Below are positions 63,723-64,000 of a stretch of 64,000 nucleotides of DNA, one piece after another. How positions within the stretch are numbered: position 1 is the first letter of the stretch; each line of letters starts with the position of its first letter. The notes under the pieces were generated by a model that did not search any database, had not been told where the DNA came from, and saw only the letters and a program-made list of their open reading frames with translations. A program made the translations under genes and the position numbers. Where the stretch lies: NCBI RefSeq assembly GCF_000374345.1, contig NZ_KB893979.1:46013-110012 (forward strand), in the 5' to 3' direction. This DNA comes from Heyndrickxia acidiproducens DSM 23148 (lineage in GTDB: Bacteria; Bacillota; Bacilli; Bacillales; Bacillaceae_C).

Positions 63723-64000
63723 GTGCGCCGTGCATGGCGATTCGCTTGGCGGTGAAAGTCCGCTATGGGGGTAGATAGCAACCAACCATTAGCCAAAAGC
63801 AAAGGTGTCCATCGTGAGGTGGAATCTGAAGGAAGCCGGAGGCAAAATTCTGACCCGAGGAACACGAACATCATCAGGCGTTCTTTCACAGGGTGAGACT
63901 GCAAGACAAGTCAAAGCCCAAAAGCTATCCGGATGTGAAAGCGTAAATGGTGCGGGTGCATGGAATGAAAGTGAATCGCCTTACCACGGGAGGTCTCACG
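63723..64000 (+). mobile_element. Group IIC intron, 5' part (continues beyond the window)
   Basis: Self-splicing retroelement RNA. The sequence begins GTGCGCCGTGCATGGCG, the group II 5' signature. It then runs through domain I blocks typical of bacterial class C: GGTGAAAGTCCGCTATG, CCAAAAGCAAAGGTGTCC, TGGAATCTGAAGGAAGC, GGAGGCAAAATTCTG and GAGGAACACGAAC, all of which I recall in similar form from the Oceanobacillus iheyensis group IIC intron. It sits just behind a Rho-independent terminator, the usual target of this class. The maturase gene and 3' end are outside the window, so integrity is unknown. Confidence 0.88.

Noticed and set aside
63795..63804. AAGCAAA in the intron, perfectly complementary to the TTTGCTT just before the insertion point, as EBS1
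   Set aside because: The segment falls in a block (AGCAAAGGTGTCC) that is conserved among group IIC introns whatever their target, and it is only about 75 bases from the 5' end, too early for EBS1. Complementarity is probably chance.

Overview
This 64 kb window is a chromosomal core segment of an endospore-forming Bacillaceae bacterium. Gene order follows the minCD to alaS/yrrK stretch of Bacillus subtilis closely. The sporulation genes (spo0B, spoIVFA/FB, safA, bofC, spoVB, racA, cotG/cotH/cotB), T-box leaders, a 6S RNA and frequent TTG starts all fit Bacillaceae. Codon use and the presence of an rng gene between spoIVFB and rplU suggest a Heyndrickxia/Weizmannia coagulans-like species, but that genus call is an inference from memory of synteny, not a database result. 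Product names rest on motifs, length and synteny recalled for B. subtilis.

Layout. 0-10 kb: division-site genes minC-minD, the pro-sigma-K processing pair spoIVFA-spoIVFB, RNase G, the ribosomal operon rplU-prp-rpmA with an L21 leader, spo0B, obg, pheB-pheA. 10-25 kb: niaR (reverse), safA with a spore coat kinase-like gene, yebC, bofC, ruvAB, a DUF2905 gene, queA-tgt-yajC, membrane genes, spoVB (reverse), comN and secDF. 25-39 kb: recJ-apt, relA-dtd, a MarR-controlled drug-efflux operon, a SH3/amidase cell-wall hydrolase, a 58-residue small gene, and hisS-aspS under a histidine T-box. 39-47 kb: 6S RNA, a bile acid/sodium symporter-like carrier, tcdA, then a spore coat island (cotG divergent from cotH, followed by two cotB-type genes) and an ArsB-like carrier. 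47-64 kb: rarA, an SDR oxidoreductase, racA, a YczE-type membrane protein, cymR-cysteine desulfurase-mnmA, a TPR protein, recD2, a small basic protein with a YndM-type protein, a zinc-ribbon protein, an AI-2E carrier, alaS under an alanine T-box, then yrzL(ireB)-ruvX-yrzB.

The genes fall into a few cooperating sets: tRNA charging and modification (hisS, aspS, alaS, queA, tgt, mnmA with its sulfur donor, dtd, tcdA), recombination and repair (ruvAB, recJ, rarA, recD2, ruvX), protein export (yajC, secDF), and spore formation spread through the window. cotH is a coat protein kinase beside its expected substrates CotG and CotB.

The parts not explained by ordinary core genes are: (i) two copies of a short structured repeat, at 8450-8659 and 20540-20724, each preceded by TTTAT and ending in a long GC hairpin plus GGAAGTTTCAC, which look like TnpB-less IS200/IS605-type elements with an omega-RNA-like 3' end; (ii) the 5' end of a group IIC intron starting at 63723, just behind the yrzB terminator and running off the window; (iii) a CotG whose ends resemble the B. 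subtilis protein but whose middle is a different 14-residue Arg/Ser repeat with a cysteine cluster in front; (iv) a DHA2-type efflux pump with an extra N-terminal membrane anchor; and (v) small genes shorter than 60 codons.
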